Positions 27,216 to 38,529 of a DNA stretch of 64,000 nucleotides are shown piece after piece. The notes under the pieces are model-generated. The model saw only the letters and a list, made by a program, of their open reading frames with translations, was not told where the DNA came from and made no database searches. Origin of the DNA: Eremophila alpestris peregrina (Eukaryota; Chordata; Aves; Passeriformes; Alaudidae). The position numbers and the translations under genes were made by a program. The stretch lies in the NCBI GenBank assembly GCA_009792885.1, contig WMCF01000025.1, positions 4,758,697 to 4,822,696 of the forward strand, read 5' to 3'. Within the stretch, counting starts at the first letter, position 1; the number at the start of each line of letters is the position of its first letter.

Positions 27216-27504
27216 CAGCTACTCAGCATCTTCTATCTCTGGTGATCTTAGTGGGTAACTGAACTGATTTTTCTTACATACCTGCATCTTATACTCCTAG
27301 AAAAGGATTGTTGGAATTTAGTTACCTTTATTGACCATCCATGTCACAACTGTGGGACAAGCCCAGTCCCAGCGGGACTCTTTCATTAATGTCTGCTACT
27401 TCTTCTTGGACCTTTGAGAGTAGCAGATTTGAAGAGATGTACATATTTTGGAGACTGCAAATGTATAACAGGCTTTCCAGAAGATAGCCCAGAGTGATTC
27501 TAGA

Positions 27505-28091
27505 CTACAGGGTTCTACTACCAACATTTGAGATTTCCAGAGACCTGATGTCTTTGAGAAGTCTGACTGAAGGGCTCATTTTCAAGTGCTTGGAAGGACT
27601 TATCAGAAATGAGGAGTGAAAGTGAAAGGAAATTATTACAGTATTTTGTGACAAGAGGAAATTATTTAGAGTTGATATCCAGGAATACAGAGGATGCAAA
27701 TAAGGGAGTGTGTATATGGAGGACAAGTGGGACAGATTGATGCATCCAGGCCACTTCCAACAGCAGTTCCAAGAGTGGAGGAAGTACCTGTTGAATATTT
27801 TTAGGCTGAGGTATGAACTCAAGATAAGCTGGTGTATGTTTGATACATGATTTTGGTGCCTGGAAAAGGCACCTGGAAATTTGTTAAGGGTATTGGTGGA
27901 TCCATTAGTGTCAGAGATGGCTATCAAATTCATCTCTGGAAGGCTCACCAACTTCTCTCCATACATGGGCAGCCAGTACACACAAACCAGACCCTGTGCG
28001 AGTTCAGGAGGATCATCTGCAATTGAACAGCCATGGTCATCATTTTCCCCAAAGAGCAGTAAGTTGAGAGCTGGACCAAACATGAGTTCAT
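27505..28091 (-). other. Unassigned open frame, possible exon or retropseudogene
   Basis: This is the longest open frame in the window: 192 codons on the minus strand from an ATG at 28083. On that strand it is preceded by a strong acceptor-like tract, TTCTCTCTTTTCAG, ending at 28092, so an exon could start at 28091. The first 80 residues are acidic and protein-like (ENDDHGCSIADDPPELAQG, then NLIAISDTNGSTNTL). The rest is aromatic and leucine-rich, typical of chance translation. A GTGAGC at about 27950 could serve as a donor. I do not recognise the family. It could be a real exon of a minus-strand gene, part of a retropseudogene or ERV, or chance. Confidence 0.25.
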
Positions 28092-29221
28092 CTGAAAAGA
28101 GAGAATTTCTGGAAGTAGCTAACAGGACTGTACATTGTCAGGTGACAGAAGGTCTATCCCATGTTTACATGTTTTCGTGATTTCCACACCAACAAAGGAA
28201 TGTAAAAGTAATCATATTGTAAAGTTTCAGATTTGGGACGGTATATCTTGCTTTTGACTTCATCTATAACATCTGGAAGCTGAGGCAATGTCAGAGGAAT
28301 GTGGTTTCTAGGAAAATGTATGCATTCCCAAGTGACTCAGGTGGGCACTCAAGACACCAGTTTCTAGTCTTGCCTCCTTCCCCTGTGTTCCTGGCTCCTC
28401 CCTTATCTCTCGCCTATGTTCCAACATTCTCCTGCCTTTCTGCAGTTGCAGGAGAAATGTGCCTGTCCCCTATGCTGATCAGCAAGCCTCATCTTAACAC
28501 CATTTGTACTCTTAAGAGATACTGAAAAACAAACTCACTCAATTCTCTCAAGGATCCACTCTCTCAAGGAAAAAGGCAAGTGGCAAGGGACTGAAACATT
28601 TTATATAGACAATTTAAGTGCTACTCTATCTGTGAGTCTCAGGTTGGATTTTACTGAGTGGGAATAGGTTTGGCTGTCAGATTTATTTGCTCAAGGAAGT
28701 GGGCTTGCCACTTGGTTCTGATACAGATACAGCATTTAAACACAGTTTTGGTGATGTTTCAGAGGGTAAAGATCTACACATCTGTGGGAGAAATATCTTA
28801 AACAATTTAACCAGCACAGATTCTGATGAGATGACTAAAGAAAGAGAACCTAGCTCCTAATCTACCTGCCTAGATAAGTAAATTAGGCAAATGAAAGTGA
28901 ACTGTACTCTTTAAAGTTATCTTGGACAGATTAAATCAAACAATTAATTATTACTAGATTATACAGTATCCTAAGACATTGGGAGCATTTTCTCCAACTG
29001 GTATGGGGTATCTTGGTAATTAATAGAAAATTATGTTTACCAGAAAATTTATGGCACAGCTGAAGATTAATTTTTTCCTGAGACTCCAAAAAAAACTGAC
29101 GTCCATGCCTTCCACATATGGAAACAATGAAGAGCCAACTAACTTGTAATCCAACCAGAAAGACAAAAATAGGAACTTCTCTTAGGGTGTGTTCCTAAAG
29201 TACAACAAAAGTGTGGCTGCC
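28092..29221. other. Non-coding stretch
   Basis: A plus-strand open frame at 28301-28525 (74 codons) is proline- and leucine-rich and unassigned. No recognised repeats. Confidence 0.5.
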
Positions 29222-29279
29222 AATAAATAAATAAATAAATAAATAAATAAACAAACAAACAAACAAATAAATAAATAAA
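29222..29279. repeat. (AAAT)n/(AAAC)n compound microsatellite
   Basis: About seven AAAT units, then four AAAC units, then three AAAT units. The internal switch is typical of point mutation followed by slippage spread. Confidence 0.95.
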
Positions 29280-31035
29280 GAGGCAAAAGTAAGCAGTTAG
29301 ACTTAGGGTAATAAGTAGCTGTCAATTTTCTTTAGGTTTCCTTAGCTGAACCAAACTAGTTAATTAATATCACTACAAGGAATTGTCTCATTGCTGAACT
29401 GTTACATATTGTTCCTCCTAACTAATGAGTTTCAAATATGAAATTTTGTGGAGCTGAGTGGTAAAAGCTCACCCTTCCAGCATAGTTTAGGCATTTGTTA
29501 AAATTTCTGTAGATGTCATTTTACACTCAAAAGTATTACAATATATATTTTTTCCTTATTTCCATCTATTTGTTTATTCATCCACTATTTTGCCAATTTT
29601 TGCAAATGAATTTTGCAGTTATTCATTAATGGCTAGTGATTTAAATACCTATAAATATTTGTTTCTTACCTTTGAAAGGATGATTTGCTGAAAGAAAGGA
29701 ATCTTATCTAACCAGCTGCCAAATTTTATTTTCTTTATTCAAATCCCATTTGTATTTAATGATCTGAATCTTACTTTTTGTTGGGGTTCACTACTTTACC
29801 CAGAGAGACGAGATTGTGACTTCTCAAACATGAGAAAGCAATTTAAACCTTTGATGAACAAACTACTCAACATACAATTTCATCACTCATTTAGGGATGA
29901 TCCAAATCATATCTGAATTTATTTTAGATAGAAAGCTTGCGTACATATTTATTCCCTTAAAAGATAGATGTAGTATTTGAAGTCCATCGGCAGATGATGC
30001 TTGAATATGACTGTGTGCTATGCTAAAAAATGCCAAATATGCACTTTACATACAATTTTTCTGATAATCTGTAAAGAAAAGCACACTTTTTTGGCAAACT
30101 TAAAAAATTGCATTGCAAAAAGACATTGTCATTGATATGACATTCAGGTCTATCACACAACTTCAAAGACATGTCTAACTGGAGGATATATTTGACTGTA
30201 CAGTAAGGAAAACTGATATGGTAAAATAAACAAGCCTTGTCACATTACATTTTACACAAATAAATCACAATAGTGAGGGCTTGTCTTTCCTGTTCTCACA
30301 GCCAGGAAAATGTTCACTTAGAGGTGTATTCATCAACAGTGAATACATAAATAAATATAAAAATGCATAAACATTTTCTTTTTGATCTGTGTAAGATCAA
30401 GGAGGATTTTCCATACCTGCTGTAGGCTCTTTCACTGTTAATAAAACTCACTCTGACTCACTGATGCAGTGTAAGGAATAAATGTTAAAGATATGATTTC
30501 AGCTAATATGCTTAGAAAGTGTCCTGTTTCTCTGATAAAATAGAGCCAGATACCAGTAGTTTTGTACTTATGCAACCGTAGGTTGCATCCAAGGCATCCT
30601 TGCTGTAAGCTGACAGAGTTTATGCTCACATTTTCCCTTATTTTTAAAATCTAATTCTCAGCAAATCATTAGACTTACCTTGTGTTCCTTATATTTTTCT
30701 TAACTGCAAATCCACTTGCATATTCTTTTAACTAACTTTTAGCTAATTTTCAGAGTGCAGTTTAGTCACAGATGTACTGCACTTGACCTAATTCTGCTCT
30801 CACCCACACCAGTGTTAAACCATTGAAAAACAAAACACTTTCAGTATTTTAAGAGGCTTTTTTCTTAATAATATTTGCATTCATGAAGATCAGTTAGTAA
30901 GTCAATAATATCTTATCAAATGAGATCCCTGAGCTAATCTTATTACTTTTTTCTGCATGAACCAATGCAAAAATGCTCCTGCCATTTGACACATATCTCT
31001 AAATTCAATTGAGATGGAGACTCATCACAGGATTC
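29280..31035. other. Unique AT-rich non-coding stretch
   Basis: No gene or recognised repeat. A minus-strand donor-like GTAAGTC sequence occurs at 30673-30679, but no paired exon could be defined. Confidence 0.55.
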
Positions 31036-31105
31036 ACTATCACAGAACCACTGAAAACTCAGAGTTGGAAGGGACCCGCAAGGATCATCGGGTTGAACTC
31101 TGAAG
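31036..31105 (-). mobile_element. CR1 LINE 3' tail, antisense
   Basis: A short fragment showing the CR1 end. Degenerate terminal repeats (ATCACAGAACC) precede AGAGTTGGAAGGGACCCGCA and AGGATCATCGGGTTGAACTC, the standard antisense start of avian CR1. Only about 70 bases survive before the match fades. Confidence 0.8.
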
Positions 31106-32312
31106 TGAAATGCTCAGCAGTTAATCTAATTTTCCATGGATGGCATGGTGCCTTTTCCCTGGGAGCATGAACCATACCAACAGAGGTAGCTGGTCCTCAC
31201 CTTCCAGCCATGAACACAGCCAAAGGAGGTGGGAGTTGAAGTTAAGAGAGTTATTTTGAACAAGAGGCATAATTGTTTCAGGGATATTAAAATCAGTATA
31301 AGGTACTTCCCCACATAAACAAGTACAGTTATATCAGCTGGGGTTTTTTGACTATTCTCTCAGAAATCTCCTTTTGTTCTCAAAAAAAAAAAAAGTAATT
31401 AAAAAAATTCACTTTTACTTTCTTTTATTGTAGTGTTTTTCTCACTGATCAGGATGAGAATAAAAAGTGTATGTCTCATTTTTCAGGCAGACAAAGCAAA
31501 GTCAGTGATAGATTGCAGAAAAGCTGCAGATGTTTGAAATTGCCAAAAATAATAATTTTTATAACTAATGATGAGTTGTTTCTTTGTTTATTTGTTTTAA
31601 ATTTTGATGTGGATGATGCACTTTGTGGGGTTGTTTAAATGGAATAAAACACAGCTGAATTATTTACTTAATAGAAAGTATAATTTCTTGAGTAGTCAGG
31701 TACAATTTTGCCAACATTTTTCTCTCCTTGAATAGAGGTGTAGAAACTAGAGAACTTGCAAATATTTTGTGATTTATGTTGCTGTTCATCTGTACTAATT
31801 GTCAGCATTCTGGATGGTGGTATCATCAGATGCCAGAAAGGCATCTTTACACCTTCTGTGGATTCTATTTATTCAATGTCTGAAGAAGGGATTTGAAATG
31901 TGAATGGAAGGGATCTACTTTATTGGGAGAGATAAAGAAGGATCGGAACATAACAATGTATCAATATACAAGTCACAGAACTGTATTGCCCAAGGGTAAG
32001 ACCGTTATAGTTAGCAATAAAAAGAGTGGAAAGTTAGATCTAAGTTCTTTTCCTTCCCATGCACTCACTTCAGGACATATTTAGAGTTAGGAATAGTTCC
32101 TCTTTCAGCTTTCCTTCAACAAATCTAAACAATCCAAACCCATTTGGCTTCTTCCTGAATGAGCCAGCTAATAATACATATAAATGTAAAAGTAGAAATG
32201 CCTGAGCTCTCTTCAGGTTGGCAAATTGTAATGAGTTAATTTTATAGTTTTCTGCTTTGGAATATGAAAAATAAACTTCATTATGTTCTCTTTTGACTTT
32301 TTCTTTTTTCAG
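31106..32312. other. Non-coding stretch upstream of a candidate exon
   Basis: No recognised feature, apart from the pyrimidine-rich tract just before 32313 that forms the acceptor of the candidate exon. Confidence 0.55.
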
Positions 32313-32468
32313 GAATTCAATATGCCTCTATCCTGGTAATTCAGGGAATGTTATAAAGCAAATAAAGAAAATGAACCTTTTAAAAAGATTGAAATTTAAA
32401 CAAACATACATGGGTGATATCTATGGGATCAGAGGAAAACAATTTGCTGTGCATGAGTTACCAAACAA
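32313..32468 (+). other. Candidate internal protein-coding exon (unassigned)
   Basis: A long pyrimidine tract ending CTTTTTTCAG (to 32312) is followed by 156 bases open in one frame. They comprise one leading base, 51 codons and two trailing bases, then a donor-like AA|GTAAGG at 32469. The length is a multiple of three, so the exon would be symmetric. The predicted peptide is lysine-rich and contains a distinctive stretch, GDIYGIRGKQFAVHELPN, which looks protein-like. The in-frame TAA overlaps the donor, so the frame closes exactly where splicing would remove it. I do not recognise the family. Alternatives are a relic exon, a pseudo-exon in an intron, or chance, since lysine codons come easily in A-rich DNA. 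Confidence 0.35.
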
Positions 32469-35128
32469 GTAAGGAAGGTCTTTTGCTAGTATTTGTATAT
32501 ACTATAATGTACAAGCCATTCATTTCTTTTCTTTTCAAATTGATGTAATAAAAATTATCCTTGAAGGTCGTCTGGGGCTTTTACATTCCTCTCACAGTGT
32601 TTGTCCAGCTAGACTTGTAATAAAAAGGAAAGCTTATTAGTACTTTTCTTGCAAATGAAAATCAGTTGTAAATTACTAGAGGTTACACTATCATGTGCTT
32701 TAAGAGCTATACTGATTTTTTGAAAAATACTTAATAAGAAATGTAAATGTATAGGTTATCTAAACAAGGGTTTGAATTCCCAAACCAGAAATTCTCAAAT
32801 GCTGGTGTCTACTAATTGTAAACATTAATCTAGATTGGCTATGAAACCACCATAGTAATAAGATTAATTTTAACTGTGTCAAAAAAGATGAAGGCAATAC
32901 AACAGTATGCTAAAAATTATTATTATTCCTAATATTTGAAAGCATTCTTATTTTTGGTTCTGCAAACGCATTAGCTATTAATGAGTCCTATTTTTAAATA
33001 TGCACACTGGATTAGAAATATTTAATACTTGCTAGAAGTAGGACAACACCTGTGTTCTTCCATAGAATTTGATTTATTTATTATCTGTGGAGCAGGGTAG
33101 CTCAGCCTAACCATCCCAATCACTTTCAAATAGAGATGAAAACATTTTTAAGTCCTTAATCTACTTTGATAGAGGAATATTCATGGTTTTGAAGTAACAT
33201 CTTTCTTCTCACATGTCAGTAGGGAAGTACTTACGTTGGAAAGCAATCCCTTCAAATTCCTATTAGGAGCAGAGGTAGTTCTCGAAGCCCTAATTTAAAC
33301 CAGGGCATCACTAACCTAAATGATGAACAAAATATCTAGCCACAAATGGCATTTTCCCAGAGAAGTGTCACTTTATGGTCCCTGTTGTATTTTTGTATCC
33401 CTAAAAATTCTGTCCCTACAGAGTTTCAAAGCATTCAATGGGTGTTCAATAAAATAATGAAGAGTAACAAGAAGTATATGATGGAAAATCATTATTTAAA
33501 TATTCTTGAATTCAGATGAGTGAATAAGTCTTTGGCTCAATTGGTATTTATTGCACAAGTATTTGATGATTAAACTTGAAAACACATTTTAAATTCTAGC
33601 TAACTTTTTGTCCTCTTCCAAAATAGATATTTTCAAGTTTTTAAAAAATAATTCCGTATTATACCCCCAAACCTCTAGTAACATAGCAGTGATATAATAT
33701 CAATGTAATGATTCTAAAAACGATGCAAACATGATAGATTTGGAATAATGTGGTTGCAACAAAATATTTTTGTCTTTCAAGAGAGGAAGATTCATTTTCT
33801 TAGCTTTTTTATCTTACTGTGTGAGAAAAACCTTTGGAAGGATGAATACATTTATATTCTCTTTGGGATTTAAGGCGTCTTTTGATATGTATTTAAAGAA
33901 CTACTCAAACAATTTTAGCCTGCAGAATATTCAAAAAACCAGATAAGTATTAAAAATGTAGTAATTTTTTTTCCCAGAAAACCTTTGCTAGAAGAAAGGT
34001 TGTCTGATCATATATTATGGTCAGATACTACTACTAATAATAATAATATAAGCAACATGTAAAAGAAAATGTTTTCACACCCCTTTTTAATGAACATCAG
34101 TCAGAATGTAGCCTCTTACCAACAATATATCTAGGAGTTAAGATGCTCATTAAATCATATAAATGTAAAGCTAAAAAATTTTTTTTGCATATTAGTCAAA
34201 CAAAAAAATAGGTTTTTTTAATGCAAAGATTTCAAACAGTTCTGCAAGCACTTAGATTTTTATGTGTCATTGCAATATTCTGCAGGGAACTGGAGTTTGT
34301 GTTTCTTCTCCCCTATAGACTTGGTTTTCCATTAGCATATTTTCTGTGCTATAACACCTCTCTCCATGAAAGGAGGCGAAAAATAGCTTCTAAAGCCATG
34401 TCATAAAAAATACAGATTTTGTGCAGTGTAAAGATAGCAATGTGGTCTGTGTAGTCCACATAAAATAAACAAATGAGCACTAAAGAATATCTGCAAGTTT
34501 AAGACTTGAGGATAATGACAACTTTTCCACGGAAAGACAGTGATCAATTGTTAGAAAACCAGCTTTTGTGCGGTGAAACAAAACATGAAAAATTTCAATC
34601 AATCCTAGTAAACAACGCTCAGATGTTTCCTAGGTATTTCAGTTCTAAATGCTGTTTGATTTACCATGGAATAAAAATGTTAAGCCAAAAGCAGGACACT
34701 TAGAGGAATAATACTCTAGGTTGCACTAGGAAAGAAGCTGCTGTATTCTGCATCAGGACCATAACAACTTTGGGGATGATGGAGGGGAGGCTGTCTAAGA
34801 ATTCAGCCTTTGTGGTAGATGGATATGGGGATTCACAGGAAGAAAGTCAATCAAAACAGAGACACTTCTGTTTTTTGTCTTTCTTCTTGAAATACATGAC
34901 TTCATTCACATATTTGTTTAGGTAAGATTATTATAAAATTTATGAAAAAGATGTGGATAAAATATTGAATTATAATGCAACAAAAAGGGAAGACTCGATT
35001 AGTGAATTCTATCAATTAAATGATAATTTATCAAAATTCTTTTTATTATAGTAACTCATTCAGCAGATGATTTCTGGGGTGTAGGAGAGGAACAGTGAAC
35101 ATGCTCAAAATGGTAGCTGATGTAAGAT
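32469..35128. other. Unique AT-rich non-coding stretch
   Basis: No gene, exon or mobile element recognised. Small open frames at 34221-34406 and 34506-34703 have no supporting context. Confidence 0.6.
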
Positions 35129-35708
35129 TGTGCTGGTTTGGGCCAGGGTAGAGTTAATTTTCTTCGTAACTACTATGGGACCTGATTTTGGATTTGTTCT
35201 GGAAACAATGGTGTTAATACAGAGATGTTTTCATTACTGCTGAGCAGCACTTACACAGAGTCAAGGTCTTTTCTGCTCTTCACCCCACCCTACCAGTGAA
35301 GAGGCTGGTGGCACTCAAGAAGTTAGGAGAACACTCAGCCAGGACCGCTGACACCAACTGACCAAAGGGAAATTCCAGATCATATGGACTCAGCCTCAAG
35401 TAGGGGGACTGGAAGAAGGAAGAGGATGATGTCCAGAATGATGGTGTTTGTTTTCCTAAGTCACAGTTATGTGTGATGGAGTGCCTCTTTCCTGGGAATG
35501 GCTGAATACCTGTCTCCCATGAGAAGTGGTGAATTAATTCCTGGTTTGATTTGATTGTGTGTGTGGCCTTTGCTTTCCTTATTAAACTGTTTTTATCTCA
35601 GCTCGCGAAGAGTTTTCTGATAATTCTTTTGCTATTCTCTTCCCAATCTGAGTGAGGGGAAGGAGAGCTTTATGAGGCTGTTCTGGGCTGGTGTTAAGCC
35701 CCAGCACA
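35129..35708 (+). mobile_element. Solo LTR of an avian endogenous retrovirus
   Basis: A 580-bp element begins TGTGCTGG and ends CCAGCACA, a perfect 8-bp terminal inverted repeat with the canonical TG...CA ends. The interior resembles a common avian ERV LTR. It contains GGGATAGAG-like text after the start, ACAGAGTCAAGG at about 35256, CTGACCAAAGGGA at about 35358, and near the 3' side an ATTAAA poly(A) signal (35581-35586) followed by a T/G-rich stretch. No gag, pol or env follows directly, so it is a solo LTR, usually produced by recombination between the two LTRs of a provirus. The flanks share only GAT, so target duplication is weak. The usual TATA region near 35395 is eroded. Confidence 0.88.
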
Positions 35709-36149
35709 GATATACCAATAATATTTGGAAGAAAAAAATTACAATATATTTGAAACAGATCCACTGCATGCTGAAGTAAATATTTTCTGCCAAAAAAATT
35801 GTTTGTGTTTGTGTTTGGTCTTGTTGTGTTTCTTAATTTGTTTTTATATTCCTGTAGTAAACAAATCCTTTACTAAAACCTGTTTGAACAGTTTACATAA
35901 AACACTAAAAACCAAAACAAATAATTGTAGTTTAAACAATGGAAGATCATATGTTCATGTTTGTTTCCATATCTTTTTGAAAAGTAAATTTTTCTGCCAT
36001 AACTTATCTACATACAAAAAGCCATCTTGAACCAAAAAAGACTTCTCTCTCTAAAGAGATTGATCAAAGATTATTTTATAAGAAGTATAGACCTTAAGTT
36101 CTGAGGTTTTTTTGCCTTCACATAATGTCTGTGAGAAAGAAAAGAAGCT
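35709..36149. other. Non-coding spacer between ERV pieces
   Basis: AT-rich sequence between the solo LTR and the next ERV remnant. It carries a 101-codon plus-strand frame starting at 35725 without a recognisable domain. Part of its right side may be U3 of the following LTR fragment, but I cannot define that boundary. Confidence 0.45.
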
Positions 36150-36306
36150 GAGTGGGAGAGGGTGAAGTGTTTTGGAAGTTTCATTTTGATTCTTTATTTT
36201 TTTTATTTTTCTGTTAGTGTGTGTGAATAAAACTATCTTTACGTTTGAGCCTGCTTTGCTTTCTCTTAATCCTAGCTCACAGCAGAAAAACACTAAAACC
36301 ACTACA
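36150..36306 (+). mobile_element. ERV 5' LTR remnant (R-U5 side)
   Basis: The segment contains an AATAAA poly(A) signal (36227-36232), then a T-rich U5-like stretch, and ends ACCACTACA at 36306, five bases before a primer-binding site. LTR end, short spacer and primer site in this order are diagnostic of the 5' LTR/leader junction. The U3 start of this LTR could not be located, so the left edge is approximate. Confidence 0.6.
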
Positions 36307-36311
36307 TTAAT

Positions 36312-36329
36312 TGGTGCATTGGCTGGGAA
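36312..36329 (+). other. Retroviral primer-binding site, tRNA-Gly type
   Basis: TGGTGCATTGGCTGGGAA is complementary to the 3' end of vertebrate tRNA-Gly (GCC type, including CCA) at 17 of 18 positions; the only difference is C to T at position 13. It lies five bases after an LTR-like CA end. The site primed minus-strand DNA synthesis of the ancestral retrovirus. The tRNA sequence was compared from general knowledge, not by search. Confidence 0.78.
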
Positions 36330-36609
36330 AGCAAAATTAGTGAATGTGAAACCATTACATCTTTTGGTGTTTCCACCCAGTTTTGAACCTAAAACTAGCA
36401 CATTTCTTAATAGAAAATGCAAACAGTGCTTGATAAAACTGTGAGATAAGATTAATTAAGAGAAACTAAAAGTAAAGCAAGTATTAGTCAATAAGTTAAG
36501 TAGAATTGTATTGAGTATCTAGGGGTGGAGTAGTTTTATTTAAGTAAATAAAAATTGTATGTTGAATGTAATATTAATAATAATTTTGATATGTGTCATT
36601 CACAAAGTC
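36330..36609 (+). mobile_element. Internally deleted ERV leader/3' remnant
   Basis: Only about 280 bases lie between the primer-binding site and the polypurine tract, where a complete provirus would hold several kilobases of gag, pol and env. The sequence is AT-rich and broken in all frames, and contains a second purine-rich AGGGGTGGAG at 36521-36530. No protease, RT, integrase or envelope motif is visible. I infer a large internal deletion or joining of two fragments. Confidence 0.5.
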
Positions 36610-36619
36610 GAGGGGTGGA
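36610..36619 (+). other. Polypurine tract of ERV remnant
   Basis: GAGGGGTGGA, nearly all purine, sits three bases before a TGTCATGG LTR start. This is the expected position of the plus-strand primer site at the internal/3' LTR junction. Confidence 0.6.
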
Positions 36620-36622
36620 TAT

Positions 36623-36945
36623 TGTCATGGTTTAGCACAGCTTTTAGTTAGAGAGCAAATAGTTCCCTGCCAAGACTTGAGATTGACACCTGGTTCAGCC
36701 AGGGAGAAAATCTGGGTGTCTAAGATTAAAGTAAGGTTGATTAAAATGATACCTTGGATTACTGTCCCCAGTTATGGACTACTGCAGTCTTCTTGTGGTA
36801 AATTCTCCCTACACAACTTGCATATAAATATAAAAAATCCACTATTTCTGATGCAGCCCACTCCCATCTGATACTATTGCTGACTGCTATTGCATGCATA
36901 AATATTACTTCCTCTTTAATAACCTCTGGCTTATTAAAACATAGT
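36623..36945 (+). mobile_element. ERV 3' LTR remnant (U3 side)
   Basis: Starts TGTCATGGTTTAGCAC right after the polypurine tract. Its first nine bases are an imperfect inverted match (7 of 9) to the ACCACTACA end at 36298-36306, consistent with the two ends belonging to one LTR family. A TATA-like CATATAAATATA lies at 36821-36832 and an ATTAAA at about 36933. No R-U5 end like the one before the primer site can be followed, so the 3' side is truncated or decayed. Confidence 0.55.
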
Positions 36946-38529
36946 TGAAATTATTTAGAAACTGAAACAATATAACTTTAAAAAAATAAATAACTTAAAA
37001 AATAAAGTTTATAACTTTAATTTTATTTTTAAAAGATGTTCCGAAAGTATTGACTTGAAAAGCTTTTTATCCAAGTCCCTCATGAGACAGCACATTTTTT
37101 TGCTGATTCCAGGATGGCAATTCAGTATTGTTAATATTTCTTCTGGCTTTCTACTCATTTTATGTGCCTTTGAATTCATTTATGGTTATTGTTGAAAGTG
37201 AATTAATCACCTTGATAATATTAAATTTATTTGGACTTTCAGTAGAGAAGATGTTTAAAGTTAATATCCCTTGAATAATTTACTAAGGAAGCCTTATATA
37301 ATATAGTGTATCAGGTGTCATAGCTAGAAGTATCTTTGCTTTTCTTTTATGATGTGTGCAAACTAGAACTGTGTCAAATTACTTGCAAGAGAGTAGAGTT
37401 AATTTCTCCATGAGGCTTCCTAAGGACACCTGGGTAGTAAAGTTGTCATATCTCTTATTTATTTATGAGTATAGCAATGCCTCTTCCAAGAATTAAATAT
37501 ACTTTTCAAAATCTTTTTTACCCACATCTTATTCTGGTAAAATAACAGCTCAGACCTCACTGAAAATCATTGCTCATTGAATCAGTCACCCTATTTTTCA
37601 CAGCTCTCCAGAGACCTCCTGCTTTTAGTTTCCAGATTTTCCATACAAAGCCCAATGTGATCTGATGTCAAACACCTTATCTCTATTATATATGTGTCTA
37701 ATATTCAACCAGGCAGACACAGACTTGATCCAAAGAGGGGCTTACCAAGACTTACCTGTGCTTGCCATACCAGTGCTTAGCTTCCAGGCTCCAAAATCAG
37801 TATTACTCTAGAAACAGCCCTTTATGGCTCACCTAACATGGTCTTTTCATCTACTGAGGTGCAGTCTCACCATAGCACAGCTCTGGGACCTTAGGACCTA
37901 GCTTGTGGATTTCTACATTATGTTCCATTTGAAATAAAAAGCTCTGCTGGGAATGGACTAGCATATAAGATGAGCACTGAAAATCAAAAGAGTTTCCCTG
38001 GAGAAACAGAGATGGAGAAGATATCAGCCAAAATAGAGGTTGAAAAATCTAATGAATTTCAAATTTCTTCTACTGAATATAATGTAATATTGTCCAACAT
38101 CTGAAAATATAATAGATATTACATACTAAAAGCAGCTGGGATTAATAAAACAGAAAGAACAATCCATGGTATATATTACATTTCTATCAAAGTTCCTGAT
38201 CAAGGTAGTTGCTTTCTGAAAAAAAAAAAAATTCAAAAAGAATATATTTTATCTGGTCAGTGTCTTCAGTTCACCAAACCATGTTTATATACCTTTATAA
38301 AATCAAGGTATCTTTTTTTTTTTTTGGCCAGACCAGCCTTACTTCAACTCCCCGTGAAGACTGTTCTTTACATTAATTAAACCAAGTATGCTCTTATGCC
38401 TTAAAATAACAAAGACGTTACATTGAACACTAAAGAAGGTGCTAACGTTTATTTCCCTTCCATTTGTTTCTTGCAGTTTTCAAGCTTATTTTCAGTATGT
38501 GTGTGTCCATGCAGTATCCCACCCTTAAT
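36946..38529. other. Non-coding stretch
   Basis: A-rich runs at 38219-38231 and a T-run near 38311-38325. On the minus strand a strong donor-like CACAG|GTAAGTC (GTAAG at 37755-37751) exists without a definable coding exon. No mobile element recognised. Confidence 0.5.

Noticed and set aside
29222..29279. AAAT/AAAC tract as a LINE tail
   Set aside because: No CR1 3' end or other LINE body adjoins it, and CR1 ends in its own octamer repeats, not in AAAT.
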